DNA of 64,000 nt from Ruminiclostridium papyrosolvens DSM 2782 (lineage in GTDB: Bacteria; Bacillota; Clostridia; Acetivibrionales; DSM-1351): NCBI RefSeq assembly GCF_029318685.1, contig NZ_CP119677.1, positions 4,207,001 through 4,271,000 of the forward strand. Reading direction: 5' to 3'. Positions 1-8,214 of this stretch are shown here, piece after piece. How positions within the stretch are numbered: the stretch's first letter is position 1; each line of letters begins with the position of its first letter. Position numbers and translations under genes: made by a program. Under the pieces are notes generated by a model, which saw only the letters and a program-made list of their open reading frames with translations, made no database searches and was not told where the DNA came from.

Positions 1-382
1 TAAATTTTCCTACTAAAAATGCTATATGAATCTGCATAAATGAAAAATCTCCGCCCAATGATACTCCCAGAATATCAAAATCATCTATATTTATTTCGCT
101 AAGCAGTGAAGCAATTAGGCTATCTATCTCGCTGTTTGGAGTACCATTCAAATAGCTCAACACAGCATTATAATCATATATAATTTCGATTTTATTTTTT
201 TGCAAGTCGTCGCTTGACCTTTTAGATATAACAGAATTCAAATCATGTATTTCAACATCCAGGCCTTTCTTAGCAAGATACCCTGATAATATTCCCATAC
301 TTATTGGAGGCAGAGGCGTTTGTGCCGGGTATTGATATGCACTTTCACATGGGGATAGTACAAAGCAAACTTTCCGAATCAT
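1..382 (-). CDS. B12-binding radical SAM protein, N-terminal part (partial)
   Basis: Translating the minus strand from the ATG at 380-382 gives 127 codons without a stop, running off the left edge. AAAGGAAATAAAT precedes the ATG and supports this start. The protein begins MIRKVCFVLSP, followed by PPISMGILSGYLAKKG and later DILGVSLGGDFSF. This pattern is typical of the N-terminal cobalamin-binding Rossmann domain of B12-dependent radical SAM enzymes. The CxxxCxxC radical SAM motif would lie outside the window and cannot be checked. It is the last visible gene of the operon, 37 bases after the GT-like gene. B12-radical SAM enzymes in peptide clusters usually methylate unactivated carbons, but the substrate here is inference. 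Confidence 0.72.
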   Translation of the reverse strand, partial: MIRKVCFVLSPCESAYQYPAQTPLPPISMGILSGYLAKKGLDVEIHDLNSVISKRSSDDLQKNKIEIIYDYNAVLSYLNGTPNSEIDSLIASLLSEINIDDFDILGVSLGGDFSFMQIHIAFLVGKF

Positions 383-419
383 ATTTATTTCCTTTCTTTA
401 TTTAGACATTGTATACAAA

Positions 420-1661
420 TTAACGCAATTGTTTAAGTACCTCATCCGGCTTGGGGAGATTGTCAACAATTTCACGATATTTATTAGCCCGTATTTGAAA
501 CTTTTCCAATACCCCCGGATTTTCAAGAATATTCTTTATTTTTTGGATAGTATCCTCTTCATCGAATTGCTCAGCGTTAATGACAACGTCCATATATGGA
601 TTCTGTCGTACAAGAGGTTCAAGGAATGTATGCCATCCCACAGGAAACATACTATAGGGGTAACATATATCCAGTTTATTTAAAATTTCATTCACTTGCT
701 CCGTAGGTTTAAATGGCAAATTTATATCTTGCCTTTTACCTTGTTTAAAAAATATCGAATTTGTAATTACCACGGATGGAATCCCTGAAAGTGCTATTTT
801 AGCCAGTGTCGTTGAGGTTATATTACGAGATAAAAATAAATCAGAAGCTATAGCATACTTTTCAAAAATTTCAGGAGGTAGTCCACTAAAAGTTTTTACA
901 TCCGATGTAAGTCCCTTTTGATTAAAAAGTTCCGAAGGACCTACGCAGAGTATTATACCTTTATCTACAGATTTGATAATTGTGTCTGCAAATATCTTAT
1001 TCGATGCTTCCACAAAGCTTTCTACATGAGGATACAATTTATGTGTTTGTTGCCAAACCGCTGATGTAACAAGAACAATCGGCTTATTCAAAGGTAAGTT
1101 CAGCTCTTTCCTGACTTTCTCTTTTACTTGTCTGTCATAGGGAAGAAATTCGTCCACTAAAGGATAATAGAATTTGTTCTGTTCTTTTTCATGTTGTAAA
1201 GAGGGATTAGCAATAGGGCATGGAACTATTCTAAAACCAAAGTTTTTTACATCTACCTCATCCAGCACTTTTGATTTATAGCCGTATGTGTCCATTCCCC
1301 TTCTTTTTAAAGCCCAATCAAAGTTGTCAAACGTTCCCAACTTTCCTTTAAAAATATGTAAATCCTCTACTTTCAGACCATAGTGTTTTTCACAAAAATA
1401 GTAGTTTATAAAGTCTGATAAAATTACATATTGAGGTTTGAATGTATTCTCTAAATCCTTAATGAGAACTTGATTAATGCGTCCAGCCTTAGGAATAAGT
1501 ATAGTATATGGGATTTTGCAGGATGATAATGCCTTTTCATGAGAAGGAGGTACTAAAAAATGTACTTTATATCCTTTTACTTGGATTCTTTTTGCGAATT
1601 GTAATGCTATTAACAGCTCTCCATATGCCCAGTAGCTAGTTACAATAAATAAAACATTCAT
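420..1661 (-). CDS. GT-B glycosyltransferase-like protein (paralogue of 5658-6917)
   Basis: This 413-residue protein starts MNVLFIVTSYWAYGELLIAL, the hydrophobic strand plus helix seen at the start of GT-B (UGT/MGT-type) glycosyltransferases. A second Rossmann-like half starts near residue 190 (KPIVLVTSAVWQQ), and a glycine/proline-rich stretch with SRNITSTTLAKIALSGIPSVV falls where the donor-binding region is expected. It is clearly related to the protein at 5658-6917: both have the same order of blocks (FVVLGEISAGEL, YVILSDF/YFIVSDV, FSGLPPEIF/NYLPPQIF, SRNITSTTLAKIA/TTNVVSVTLSRAV) and a PxPD near the C terminus. GGAGG precedes the start, and it begins 6 bases after the radical SAM stop. 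The donor and acceptor are unknown, and it may have no transferase activity. Confidence 0.6.
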   Translation of the reverse strand: MNVLFIVTSYWAYGELLIALQFAKRIQVKGYKVHFLVPPSHEKALSSCKIPYTILIPKAGRINQVLIKDLENTFKPQYVILSDFINYYFCEKHYGLKVEDLHIFKGKLGTFDNFDWALKRRGMDTYGYKSKVLDEVDVKNFGFRIVPCPIANPSLQHEKEQNKFYYPLVDEFLPYDRQVKEKVRKELNLPLNKPIVLVTSAVWQQTHKLYPHVESFVEASNKIFADTIIKSVDKGIILCVGPSELFNQKGLTSDVKTFSGLPPEIFEKYAIASDLFLSRNITSTTLAKIALSGIPSVVITNSIFFKQGKRQDINLPFKPTEQVNEILNKLDICYPYSMFPVGWHTFLEPLVRQNPYMDVVINAEQFDEEDTIQKIKNILENPGVLEKFQIRANKYREIVDNLPKPDEVLKQLR

Positions 1662-1667
1662 AAAAAG

Positions 1668-2570
1668 CTAGTCCTCCGAAATAACAGGTTTAAATTCGTC
1701 CCATCCATAATAATATACATATTCTTTATAGACGCCTCCACATTTAGAAGCATGGACACATTTATTGCAGGGATCTCCTTTTCTTCGTGTTTCATTTTTC
1801 ATAAACACTTCATAATCCTGTAAAACAATATTATGGAATAGCAATTTGAAATGTATATCATCCCAACCTATTACATATTTGTTGTATTCCCCCAACATAC
1901 ACGGCGGGTAGCCTTCAAGCGTCACAACCATGTTCCTTCCTATGGCCGTATCAACAGCCTCCTCCACTGAGGAAATACACTCGCTTAGTTTAGGAACTAC
2001 AAGATGAAAATTTTCAAATGCTTTTCCGGTGGGATGAATTGATGATATATTGACGTGGTCTACTCCAATATCAATAACAAAATTAATAATATCTTTAAGC
2101 TGGGAGTAGTTTTGTTTACACACAACAGTGTTTGTCCGTACTTTTTTTCCTAAGGCTTTTACATTCTTTATTCCTTTCACTGCTTCCTCAAAGCTTCCCT
2201 CAACAGTAGTAAAAAAGTCGTGCATATTGGCATCTTTCCCATGAATTGATACTACGAAAAGATCTACCCCTCTGGTTGCAAGTTCTTTTGTAAATTCAAT
2301 ATTACTAAGCATCCGAGCATTTGTTTGTAACGAAACTGTAGGGTATCCTAATGCCTTTATTTTATCCAGTATTAGAATAAGTTCCGGAATAATAGTCGGC
2401 TCGCCACCATGAATATTTACACTTTCATATCCATTTTTAGCATTTTCTTCAAGATATTTAAAAACAACTTTTAGATTTACGTGTTCTTGCTGACCCTGAT
2501 AGGAATTTACTACACAAAATTTGCAGGAGTTATTACACTGGTCAGTTAAATGTACACTTAAACTTTTCAT
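1668..2570 (-). CDS. Radical SAM protein with C-terminal cysteine cluster
   Basis: This 300-residue protein has the canonical 4Fe-4S motif CxxxCxxC at Cys12, Cys16 and Cys19 (QCNNSCKFC) and the SAM-binding GGEP at residues 55-58. The TIM-barrel part runs to about residue 215. Cys224, Cys268, Cys271 and Cys277 (PCNKCVHASKCGGV) follow and look like a short SPASM/twitch-type auxiliary cluster region. The ending KCGGVYKEYVYYYGWDEF is typical of radical SAM enzymes that act on peptides or small cofactors. GAGGTG precedes the ATG. It is co-directional with the nucleotidyltransferase (67 bases upstream) and the GT-like gene (6 bases downstream). Modification of the peptide at 7621-7932 is the natural guess, but nothing here proves it. 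Confidence 0.8.
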   Translation of the reverse strand: MKSLSVHLTDQCNNSCKFCVVNSYQGQQEHVNLKVVFKYLEENAKNGYESVNIHGGEPTIIPELILILDKIKALGYPTVSLQTNARMLSNIEFTKELATRGVDLFVVSIHGKDANMHDFFTTVEGSFEEAVKGIKNVKALGKKVRTNTVVCKQNYSQLKDIINFVIDIGVDHVNISSIHPTGKAFENFHLVVPKLSECISSVEEAVDTAIGRNMVVTLEGYPPCMLGEYNKYVIGWDDIHFKLLFHNIVLQDYEVFMKNETRRKGDPCNKCVHASKCGGVYKEYVYYYGWDEFKPVISED

Positions 2571-2637
2571 ATTTTTTCACCTCGCATGATTTAATATAAT
2601 TCTTATTTTGTTTATATCTCAACTTAAATAACTCAAT

Positions 2638-3480
2638 TCAATAGCATTCATGCTGATTTATTCCTTCTATCTGACTTCGTGTTTTTATCAAATCCTCAAG
2701 AGTTCCTAAATCATGGCACCTTCCATCAGGAAAATACACACCATGTACATTCATACCATTTTCAATAGCAGCATTAAATATATTGCTTAATAGCATTTCA
2801 GTTTTTTTATTCTGCTCACTGCTCATAAAATCTTTCACCATTAAGTGCAGCAGTTCAGTAAAATTACTTGACCATACGGCAATATTCCACGTATTAAAAA
2901 CATCAGTTTTTTTTGGCTTATCGTATATTTTCAAAACCCTGCCCGTATTCTCATCGAGGATGACAGGTGCAAGACGGCATGGATGATCTGTTGGAAAAAC
3001 TCCTAGTGTAAGATCAGCCTTATTTTCGCCATGTACTTCTACTAATCGGCTAAAACAGTCTAACGGTTCATTAATAGTATCAGGCATACCCATAAGTACT
3101 GTTTGATTCTTTGTCCACATATAAGCTGCATCTATTGCAAATGGTAATCCATAAAATCCCGTCTTACTATCTTGGCATACATAGGCAATGTTAGAATCAT
3201 ATTGTTCTCCATTTCCAAAGAAGCGCAGAAGTTCTGTTTTTTGATCATTAATAACGAAAACAATTTTTTTGCTTTCTGCACACAACATGTTTTCTAATGT
3301 GTACTCGGCAACTACTTTGGGAACAACTCCGTTCTCCTCAGACGCTGAACAGATTTTATAGCCAACTGGAATCAATTCCTTCCACATTTTAAATGGCATC
3401 ATTCTTTTTCCAAATCCTCCCGCAGGAATAATACCAACCAAATTTTTCTCATAATCATCCAAAAATATCATTCCTTTCAT
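2638..3480 (-). CDS. Sugar-1-phosphate nucleotidyltransferase family protein
   Basis: This 280-residue protein carries the nucleotidyltransferase signature near its N terminus, GIIPAGGFGKRMMPFKMWKELIPV. It corresponds to the GxGxRxxPxTxxxxKxxxPV motif that binds the nucleoside triphosphate and sugar phosphate in RmlA/GalU-type enzymes. GMPDTI near residue 130 fits the metal-binding Asp region. The length is close to RmlA (about 290). The expected reaction is NTP plus sugar-1-phosphate to NDP-sugar, which could feed the two GT-like proteins. The start overlaps the upstream gene by 4 bases, so the two are translationally coupled; an in-frame ATG at 3471 is an alternative. The sugar cannot be predicted. 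Confidence 0.72.
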   Translation of the reverse strand: MKGMIFLDDYEKNLVGIIPAGGFGKRMMPFKMWKELIPVGYKICSASEENGVVPKVVAEYTLENMLCAESKKIVFVINDQKTELLRFFGNGEQYDSNIAYVCQDSKTGFYGLPFAIDAAYMWTKNQTVLMGMPDTINEPLDCFSRLVEVHGENKADLTLGVFPTDHPCRLAPVILDENTGRVLKIYDKPKKTDVFNTWNIAVWSSNFTELLHLMVKDFMSSEQNKKTEMLLSNIFNAAIENGMNVHGVYFPDGRCHDLGTLEDLIKTRSQIEGINQHECY

Positions 3481-4391
3481 TGAGCATCTTCTAATATAAG
3501 CTCCATTTCAACACGTCTTCTTACATGTATTGGAATTTTTGTTATTCCGTCAGCACTTTTATTTTTTTGAACAGCAACATAGCTCTCAAGCATAGTTGCC
3601 ATCACAGGCAAGCCTGTATCTATATCCAGATATATAAGACCTGAATAGTATGAATGTCCTCCCCTCATTGCTCCGGAAGATATTTCATTATCCTCAATTC
3701 TTACTTTAGATTCATTACAGCTATACTCAAAAGCTGAACAAAGCTTATTGCGATACAACCCATAACCGATATATCTGCAAAGAAACTTACCATTTTTAAA
3801 AAATGATGAATCAGAGTATAAGCCCACGCCTATCTCAACTTTTTGATTTGACAGGTAATCTAATTGTTTTTGTTCCCCCGTATTATCAAAACAATGGGCA
3901 TTAGAACATATAACCGATGCAAAGGTTTCAAACCCCATAACATCAAAGGTTTGCATCATCAAAAGATAAACGCTCGGCAGTCTTGGAAGATCTTGATATA
4001 AAAGGGGCAGCCCAAATGCTTCAGGAAATGATTTGCTTAAAATCGTATCATCTGGTAAAATTTTTTTTAACTTTTCATGAGATTGGGTACAAAAAAGGCT
4101 ATGTTGGAAATTAAGTCCCTCAGCGAATGTCCATCGCATCGGTTTATTACCCGGCTTATCTGTATACTCCACTGATTCCCACAAAAAATTTGTAATGGCC
4201 AAAAAAGGTTTAGGAATTGATAAAATAGTGCGCTGTACAGTAGAAATTAATTCTTGCTTTTTAACTATCTTACCATCCCTGTTTAAATGGTCATTTTTCA
4301 TACTTATTCTGTATTTTTGATTATTACCAGCTTTTATTTTCATATTTCCATCAAAAGGTATCTCCAAACTCTTCTTAATAATTTCGTCCAT
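3477..4391 (-). CDS. Unrecognised 304-residue protein of the radical SAM operon
   Basis: I do not recognise this family. The protein is soluble, with no signal peptide or membrane segment. It has short conserved-looking aromatic and charged patches (NFLWESVEYTDKPGNKPMRW, GVGLYSDSSFF, GGHSYYSGLIYLDIDTGLPV) suggesting a compact alpha/beta or beta-rich domain. Cysteines are scattered rather than in CxxC pairs. AAGGAGG precedes the ATG strongly. It sits between the pyruvyltransferase-like gene and the nucleotidyltransferase, overlapping the latter by 4 bases, so it probably belongs to the same pathway. No enzymatic role is claimed. Confidence 0.7.
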   Translation of the reverse strand: MDEIIKKSLEIPFDGNMKIKAGNNQKYRISMKNDHLNRDGKIVKKQELISTVQRTILSIPKPFLAITNFLWESVEYTDKPGNKPMRWTFAEGLNFQHSLFCTQSHEKLKKILPDDTILSKSFPEAFGLPLLYQDLPRLPSVYLLMMQTFDVMGFETFASVICSNAHCFDNTGEQKQLDYLSNQKVEIGVGLYSDSSFFKNGKFLCRYIGYGLYRNKLCSAFEYSCNESKVRIEDNEISSGAMRGGHSYYSGLIYLDIDTGLPVMATMLESYVAVQKNKSADGITKIPIHVRRRVEMELILEDAQ

Positions 4392-4452
4392 ATGTAGAAT
4401 TCTCCACCTCCTTAAGGTAAAGTCATAATATTACCACTGGAAACCATTTGCT

Positions 4453-5661
4453 TTAAATTAAATCTAAAAATCCAACCATATCCTTAATGTAATCTTTGAT
4501 TTCTTCTTTTCTTTTTTGAGATACTTTTTCCCATATTGTTCGGTTTTCAGGAATCAACAACTCCTCTATCCTTCTTAAAATATCCTTATATGTATTACGA
4601 GCACCAAGGGTTCCGGTAAAACTTCTCATTTGAGGGTCACCGCAAATTGAAATAATTGGAGAAAGATAATATGATTCTAATTCTGATTCCCACATAAAAT
4701 CACGCAGCTTACTACCTGCGGTATCATTTGCCAGATAACAATCTAGGGCAAGAGCGGGTATTCCGTGTGAAAGCGCAGCAACTATACCGTGTAAACGCAC
4801 CGTTAAATATACATCCATCAGTCCTACCAGTTCCCATATTTCTTTAGCCTCCGTCACATCTTTCAGTAGAATACTATCCGGACAAAGCTCTGCAAGTTGT
4901 AAACATGCCTGACTGTCTCCGTACATAAGACCAAATGGAAAAATTACAATCTGGATATTCCTGTGAACTACTTTTTGCAAGTAATTCAAGGCACGTGCCA
5001 AGTCAATCATAAAATCTTTTAATGGAGGCTTGGTAAGCTCAGGCCCTATAGAAACTCCTATTATCTGTTTATTTTTATCAATGGGAAACTTATCTAATAG
5101 ACTTGCTCTGACTTTTTCACTATCATTAAATTTTAAATTAATAACGGGATCTGGAACAAGATTAACTTTTTCCATTGGGCATTCAGCATGTGTTAAAATC
5201 CTATACGTAGTAGCTGAACGAACACTTACATAATCCAACAGCTGAGTTGCAGTCCTCAACTTTTTATACCATTCGGAAATTTTCGGCTTTGCCAGAGGAA
5301 TCCATTGTGTTCCTATAGCATTCCACGCAGTTTTCGGAAGTAATGAATGATCAATTTGAGAACCATATAAAAGGAAAGGTTCAAATTCAGGTACAGGAAG
5401 CAAAATACCTCCACCACCAATAATCAAAGCTTGATACTCAGATACTTCCTCCCAAAATCCCCGACTCATCATATCTACCTTTTTCCAGCCGTCAGCAACT
5501 ATATCTCCTCGCCGATTGCCAAACAACTTACTGAAATTAGGATAAAATATAGTTATTTCCGCATCATTAACAAGTTCCTCTACGGCATGCTTCGTAGCTA
5601 GCGCTATTAAGTTATCTCCTGTATTATCTATGCCATATGCACCCAGAAGTCCTATTTTCAC
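4453..5661 (-). CDS. Polysaccharide pyruvyl transferase family protein
   Basis: This 402-residue protein starts MKIGLLGAYGIDNTGDNLIAL, the N-terminal motif of the polysaccharide pyruvyl transferase (CsaB/WcaK) family. Family hallmarks follow: IIGGGGILLP near residue 80, VRSATTYRIL near 147, and VRLHGIVAALSHGIPALALD near 290. Family members transfer pyruvate from phosphoenolpyruvate to sugars as a ketal, and many family members have other or unknown reactions. The start is a GTG at 5661 with GGAGG upstream, overlapping the previous gene by 4 bases. With a nucleotidyltransferase and two GT-like proteins beside it, decoration of a sugar is plausible. Pyruvylation itself is inference. Confidence 0.72.
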   Translation of the reverse strand: MKIGLLGAYGIDNTGDNLIALATKHAVEELVNDAEITIFYPNFSKLFGNRRGDIVADGWKKVDMMSRGFWEEVSEYQALIIGGGGILLPVPEFEPFLLYGSQIDHSLLPKTAWNAIGTQWIPLAKPKISEWYKKLRTATQLLDYVSVRSATTYRILTHAECPMEKVNLVPDPVINLKFNDSEKVRASLLDKFPIDKNKQIIGVSIGPELTKPPLKDFMIDLARALNYLQKVVHRNIQIVIFPFGLMYGDSQACLQLAELCPDSILLKDVTEAKEIWELVGLMDVYLTVRLHGIVAALSHGIPALALDCYLANDTAGSKLRDFMWESELESYYLSPIISICGDPQMRSFTGTLGARNTYKDILRRIEELLIPENRTIWEKVSQKRKEEIKDYIKDMVGFLDLI

Positions 5662-6917
5662 TCAAAGTCACCTCCACGGGTTTTGTTTATAATATCCGAC
5701 ATAATTTTGTCAGGCCCAGGTAAAGAAAGTACATTGTCTATATAATTTAGTTGACGTTCTTTAAGTTTATTTATAGACTCCTGATCATAAAGATATTGTT
5801 CTAATTTTTCCATTGTTTCGGCTACTTTAAATAATGGTGACTCAACATATGTATTGACATACCCGTTATCCTGCAGAACCGGCTTTAAAAAATTACTCCA
5901 CCCAAAGATACCTGCGCGAAACGGATACGCAATTTTGATGTCCTTTGCCAGTTTTTGATACCAATCATCCATTTGATTTACCCTACCTTTCAATTTGGAA
6001 AAATCAATCCGCTTATAGTTTTGAAAAACAATGCTGGGAACAGTTCCAAAAACTGCCCTTGACAGTGTTACTGAAACTACATTTGTTGTAATGAATAAGT
6101 CTGAAGCCAATAGGTAGGAGTTAAATATTTGAGGTGGTAGGTAATTAAAGTTGTGGTATTTTACATTGCTTTTTTCAATCCCAGTCCATTTTTCAGGTCC
6201 AACATGAAGTATAGTGATTTTACCGTGTACCGAGCATAAATAATTACTCAATAAGACTGGAAGACTTTTTTGAAATACTCCTAATGCGGGAAGTCTATGA
6301 ACATTTAACATTTCCCATTTTGAGTTAGGAATAAAAATCACCTTTTCATCATCATCTATCTCTAATTCCTGTCTGATCTTGTACTTTTCAATAGAATTTA
6401 GACTTAGATTATTCCGGCATAGGCTAAAATATTTAACATTAGGTTTTGATGGCCGTACAGTATTAAGCGGACAGTTTCGAAGGACATAATCGCAGTGGTC
6501 CAGTAAATCAGGTACTGCTTTGACTATTCCGCCATAATAGTCTATATTGTAATCAGTACTCAGATATTCGTATTCATCTATACCAATGATTGGTACACCA
6601 TATTCTTGCAGACTTTTGTAATTGAGTCCTGTCCATGCCTGTGAGTATTCAAGTGTATAAACATCAGAAACGATGAAGTAATCCGGTGAAATATTATTCA
6701 GAAACTTGTTAATATTTTTCTTATTTCTTTCTGGATCCTCCCATATACTTAGAGCAAAATACTTCATGCCATTATCTTCTAAAAAGGATTTATTTTTTTC
6801 AGGAATAAGAAAATAACTATCAAATTGATTAGGCAGCAAGCGACTTGCAAATTCATAAGCTATTGTAAGTTCACCCGCCGAAATCTCACCCAGCACTACA
6901 AATACTATTTTGATCAT
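5658..6917 (-). CDS. GT-B glycosyltransferase-like protein (paralogue of 420-1661)
   Basis: The start is placed at the ATG at 6917 (MIKIVFVVLGEISAGEL) because AAGGAAG lies 7 bases upstream; an upstream in-frame codon at 6938 lacks a site. The 419-residue product has a GT-B-like layout. The first Rossmann half is IKIVFVVLGE with DYFIVSDVYTL. The second starts near residue 190 (KVIFIPNSKWE), with LHVGPEKWTG and a donor-site-like TTNVVSVTLSRAVFGTVPSIV. It is homologous over its length with 420-1661, so one ancestral gene was duplicated inside the operon, and the two copies may glycosylate successive positions or act as a heterodimer. The downstream pyruvyltransferase gene overlaps it by 4 bases. 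Confidence 0.6.
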   Translation of the reverse strand: MIKIVFVVLGEISAGELTIAYEFASRLLPNQFDSYFLIPEKNKSFLEDNGMKYFALSIWEDPERNKKNINKFLNNISPDYFIVSDVYTLEYSQAWTGLNYKSLQEYGVPIIGIDEYEYLSTDYNIDYYGGIVKAVPDLLDHCDYVLRNCPLNTVRPSKPNVKYFSLCRNNLSLNSIEKYKIRQELEIDDDEKVIFIPNSKWEMLNVHRLPALGVFQKSLPVLLSNYLCSVHGKITILHVGPEKWTGIEKSNVKYHNFNYLPPQIFNSYLLASDLFITTNVVSVTLSRAVFGTVPSIVFQNYKRIDFSKLKGRVNQMDDWYQKLAKDIKIAYPFRAGIFGWSNFLKPVLQDNGYVNTYVESPLFKVAETMEKLEQYLYDQESINKLKERQLNYIDNVLSLPGPDKIMSDIINKTRGGDFE

Positions 6918-6961
6918 AATTAACTTCCTTAATATCAAACAATTAGAGTTAGTGTCTTGTA

Positions 6962-7621
6962 TTATTTCAAGTAATTTTTCCCAAAAAGATCTTGACCCAT
7001 ATATTTTATCTTATCTGCCATATCTGTCTCTCCAGATATACGGAGCTTATTCTCAAAATTTTTTAAAGGCGAAACAAGTAAATCGGGCAACACATCTACT
7101 GGAAATCTGTTCAAGTTGCTACTTTCGATAATATAATCCCAAGACTTTTGCTTTTCGGCAAATGAAAATAAAAAATCCGCTATCATTATGTATGTGACAA
7201 TAAAGTAGGACTTGTATTCAGATTTCTTTTGTAGCTCAATCAATGTCTGCAGTTCGTTTATAATACTTTCATCATCTACCAAGCTACCGGGAAGCATAGA
7301 ATACAACTTTGCCTTTAGTATCCTAACCAACCAATAGCCTGGTTCAACTAATAAAATATTGTCAAACGCTTCTAGTGCTTCCTCTACAAAAATTTTTGCT
7401 GATAAACTAATTTCCTTCTCAATAGAAAGCATCTGAAACATTCCAAATACAAAAGCCAATTCAATATTATCAGGAGTAGCTCTATACGCTTTACCCAGTC
7501 GTTCACGAAACTCATTAGTTCGATTTTTCATGCGTACCATGAGCAACACAGTACGTACTATTTCTTCGTCATGACTTTTAATTAACTTCAATGGATTATC
7601 GTAATCCGTCTTGATTATCAT
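6962..7621 (-). CDS. Helical protein of unknown function next to the peptide gene
   Basis: This 219-residue protein is not one I recognise. It appears almost wholly alpha-helical, with amphipathic segments such as ISLSAKIFVEEALEAFDNI followed by LLVEPGYWLVRILKAKL. That is reminiscent of TPR-type helix pairs (the PGYWLVRI turn resembles the P-x-x-W/Y of TPRs). There is no signal peptide or cysteine pair. GGGGAGG precedes the ATG, which overlaps the last base of the peptide gene stop. The two are thus translationally coupled and probably made in a fixed ratio. A chaperone or leader-recognition partner for the peptide is a reasonable guess only. Confidence 0.6.
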   Translation of the reverse strand: MIIKTDYDNPLKLIKSHDEEIVRTVLLMVRMKNRTNEFRERLGKAYRATPDNIELAFVFGMFQMLSIEKEISLSAKIFVEEALEAFDNILLVEPGYWLVRILKAKLYSMLPGSLVDDESIINELQTLIELQKKSEYKSYFIVTYIMIADFLFSFAEKQKSWDYIIESSNLNRFPVDVLPDLLVSPLKNFENKLRISGETDMADKIKYMGQDLFGKNYLK

Positions 7622-7932
7622 TAAATGTCATCCTCCCCTGCTATATCAGTTTCCATTTCTCCTTCAAGGCTAGGCGTGTACACTGCGGAGTCTGCTGAAA
7701 AAAATTCCTCTAAATTTTCAACTGTAAGCTTGTTTAAATCTTCTTCCCTTAATGTTTTTACCATAAGCTTTTGAACTTCAGTCAATTCATATTCTTCCAT
7801 TGCACTATCCGGATCGTTTAATAATTGCTTTTTAAATTCCGGATCTTTTATAGCCCTGGTAATTAATTGACTTATTTCAGTCCCTCCGCTAGATTGTTGC
7901 ATCTCGTTTTCGTTAAGTCTATCTTCTGTCAT
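7621..7932 (-). CDS. Putative RiPP precursor with nitrile-hydratase-like (NHLP/Franean1_4349-like) leader
   Basis: The likely start is the ATG at 7932, because AGAGGGG is 9 bases upstream; the in-frame ATG at 7941 touches that site. The peptide is about 103 residues. It contains ISQLITRAIKDPEFKKQLLNDP followed by SAMEEYELTEVQKLMVKTL. The helical pattern of 'A..DP.F...LL.DP..A...Y.LT' is that of nitrile-hydratase alpha-like leader peptides in RiPP clusters. The last 25 or so residues (after LEEFF) are acidic and rich in Ser, Thr and Glu, with one Tyr and no Cys. It is the first gene of an operon encoding two radical SAM proteins, which supports a precursor role. The core boundary and the modification are unknown. 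Confidence 0.62.
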   Translation of the reverse strand: MTEDRLNENEMQQSSGGTEISQLITRAIKDPEFKKQLLNDPDSAMEEYELTEVQKLMVKTLREEDLNKLTVENLEEFFSADSAVYTPSLEGEMETDIAGEDDI

Positions 7933-8004
7933 TGTTAACATCCCCTCTTAATTAATTATGTAACAAATTCCAACATATACCTTCAATAAAACTACAAAAC
8001 ATAC

Positions 8005-8030
8005 ATTTATTGTAAATTATTACAATAAAT
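8005..8030. promoter_or_regulatory. Perfect 11-bp inverted repeat over the operon start site (candidate operator)
   Basis: ATTTATTGTAA, a 4-base spacer, then TTACAATAAAT form a perfect inverted repeat. It lies immediately downstream of the -10 box at 8033-8038 and covers the expected transcription start near 8025. That placement suits a repressor operator or a stabilising hairpin at the mRNA 5' end. Confidence 0.55.
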
Positions 8031-8032
8031 AT

Positions 8033-8060
8033 AGTATACATCTGATTTTTTTGTAGTCAA
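8033..8060 (-). promoter_or_regulatory. Sigma-A-type promoter of the radical SAM/peptide operon
   Basis: On the minus strand, TTGACT (8055-8060) is separated by 16 bases from TATACT (8033-8038). Start is expected near 8025, giving a leader of about 90 bases before the peptide ATG at 7932. No competing promoter is obvious in this gap. Confidence 0.6.
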
Positions 8061-8151
8061 TAGGAAAATTTTACTAAAAATAAAATTTAAAATGTGATAA
8101 AATCCCACTTTAAAAAAGCTTTTTTATGGTATTTTTACATTATTTATTTAC

Positions 8152-8197
8152 AAAACAAAAATGCCAGTCTGCATAAGCAAACTGGCATTTTTGTTTT
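8152..8197. terminator. Bidirectional-type intrinsic terminator after the xylanase
   Basis: AAAACAAAAATGCCAGT (8152-8168) pairs perfectly with 8181-8197, and the loop contains a further TGC/GCA pair. On the minus strand the GC-rich part of the stem is followed by TTTTTG, downstream of the xylanase stop at 8215. The A-tract on the other side would also end + strand readthrough. Confidence 0.85.
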
Positions 8198-8214
8198 AAA
8201 TTTTATTAATATAA

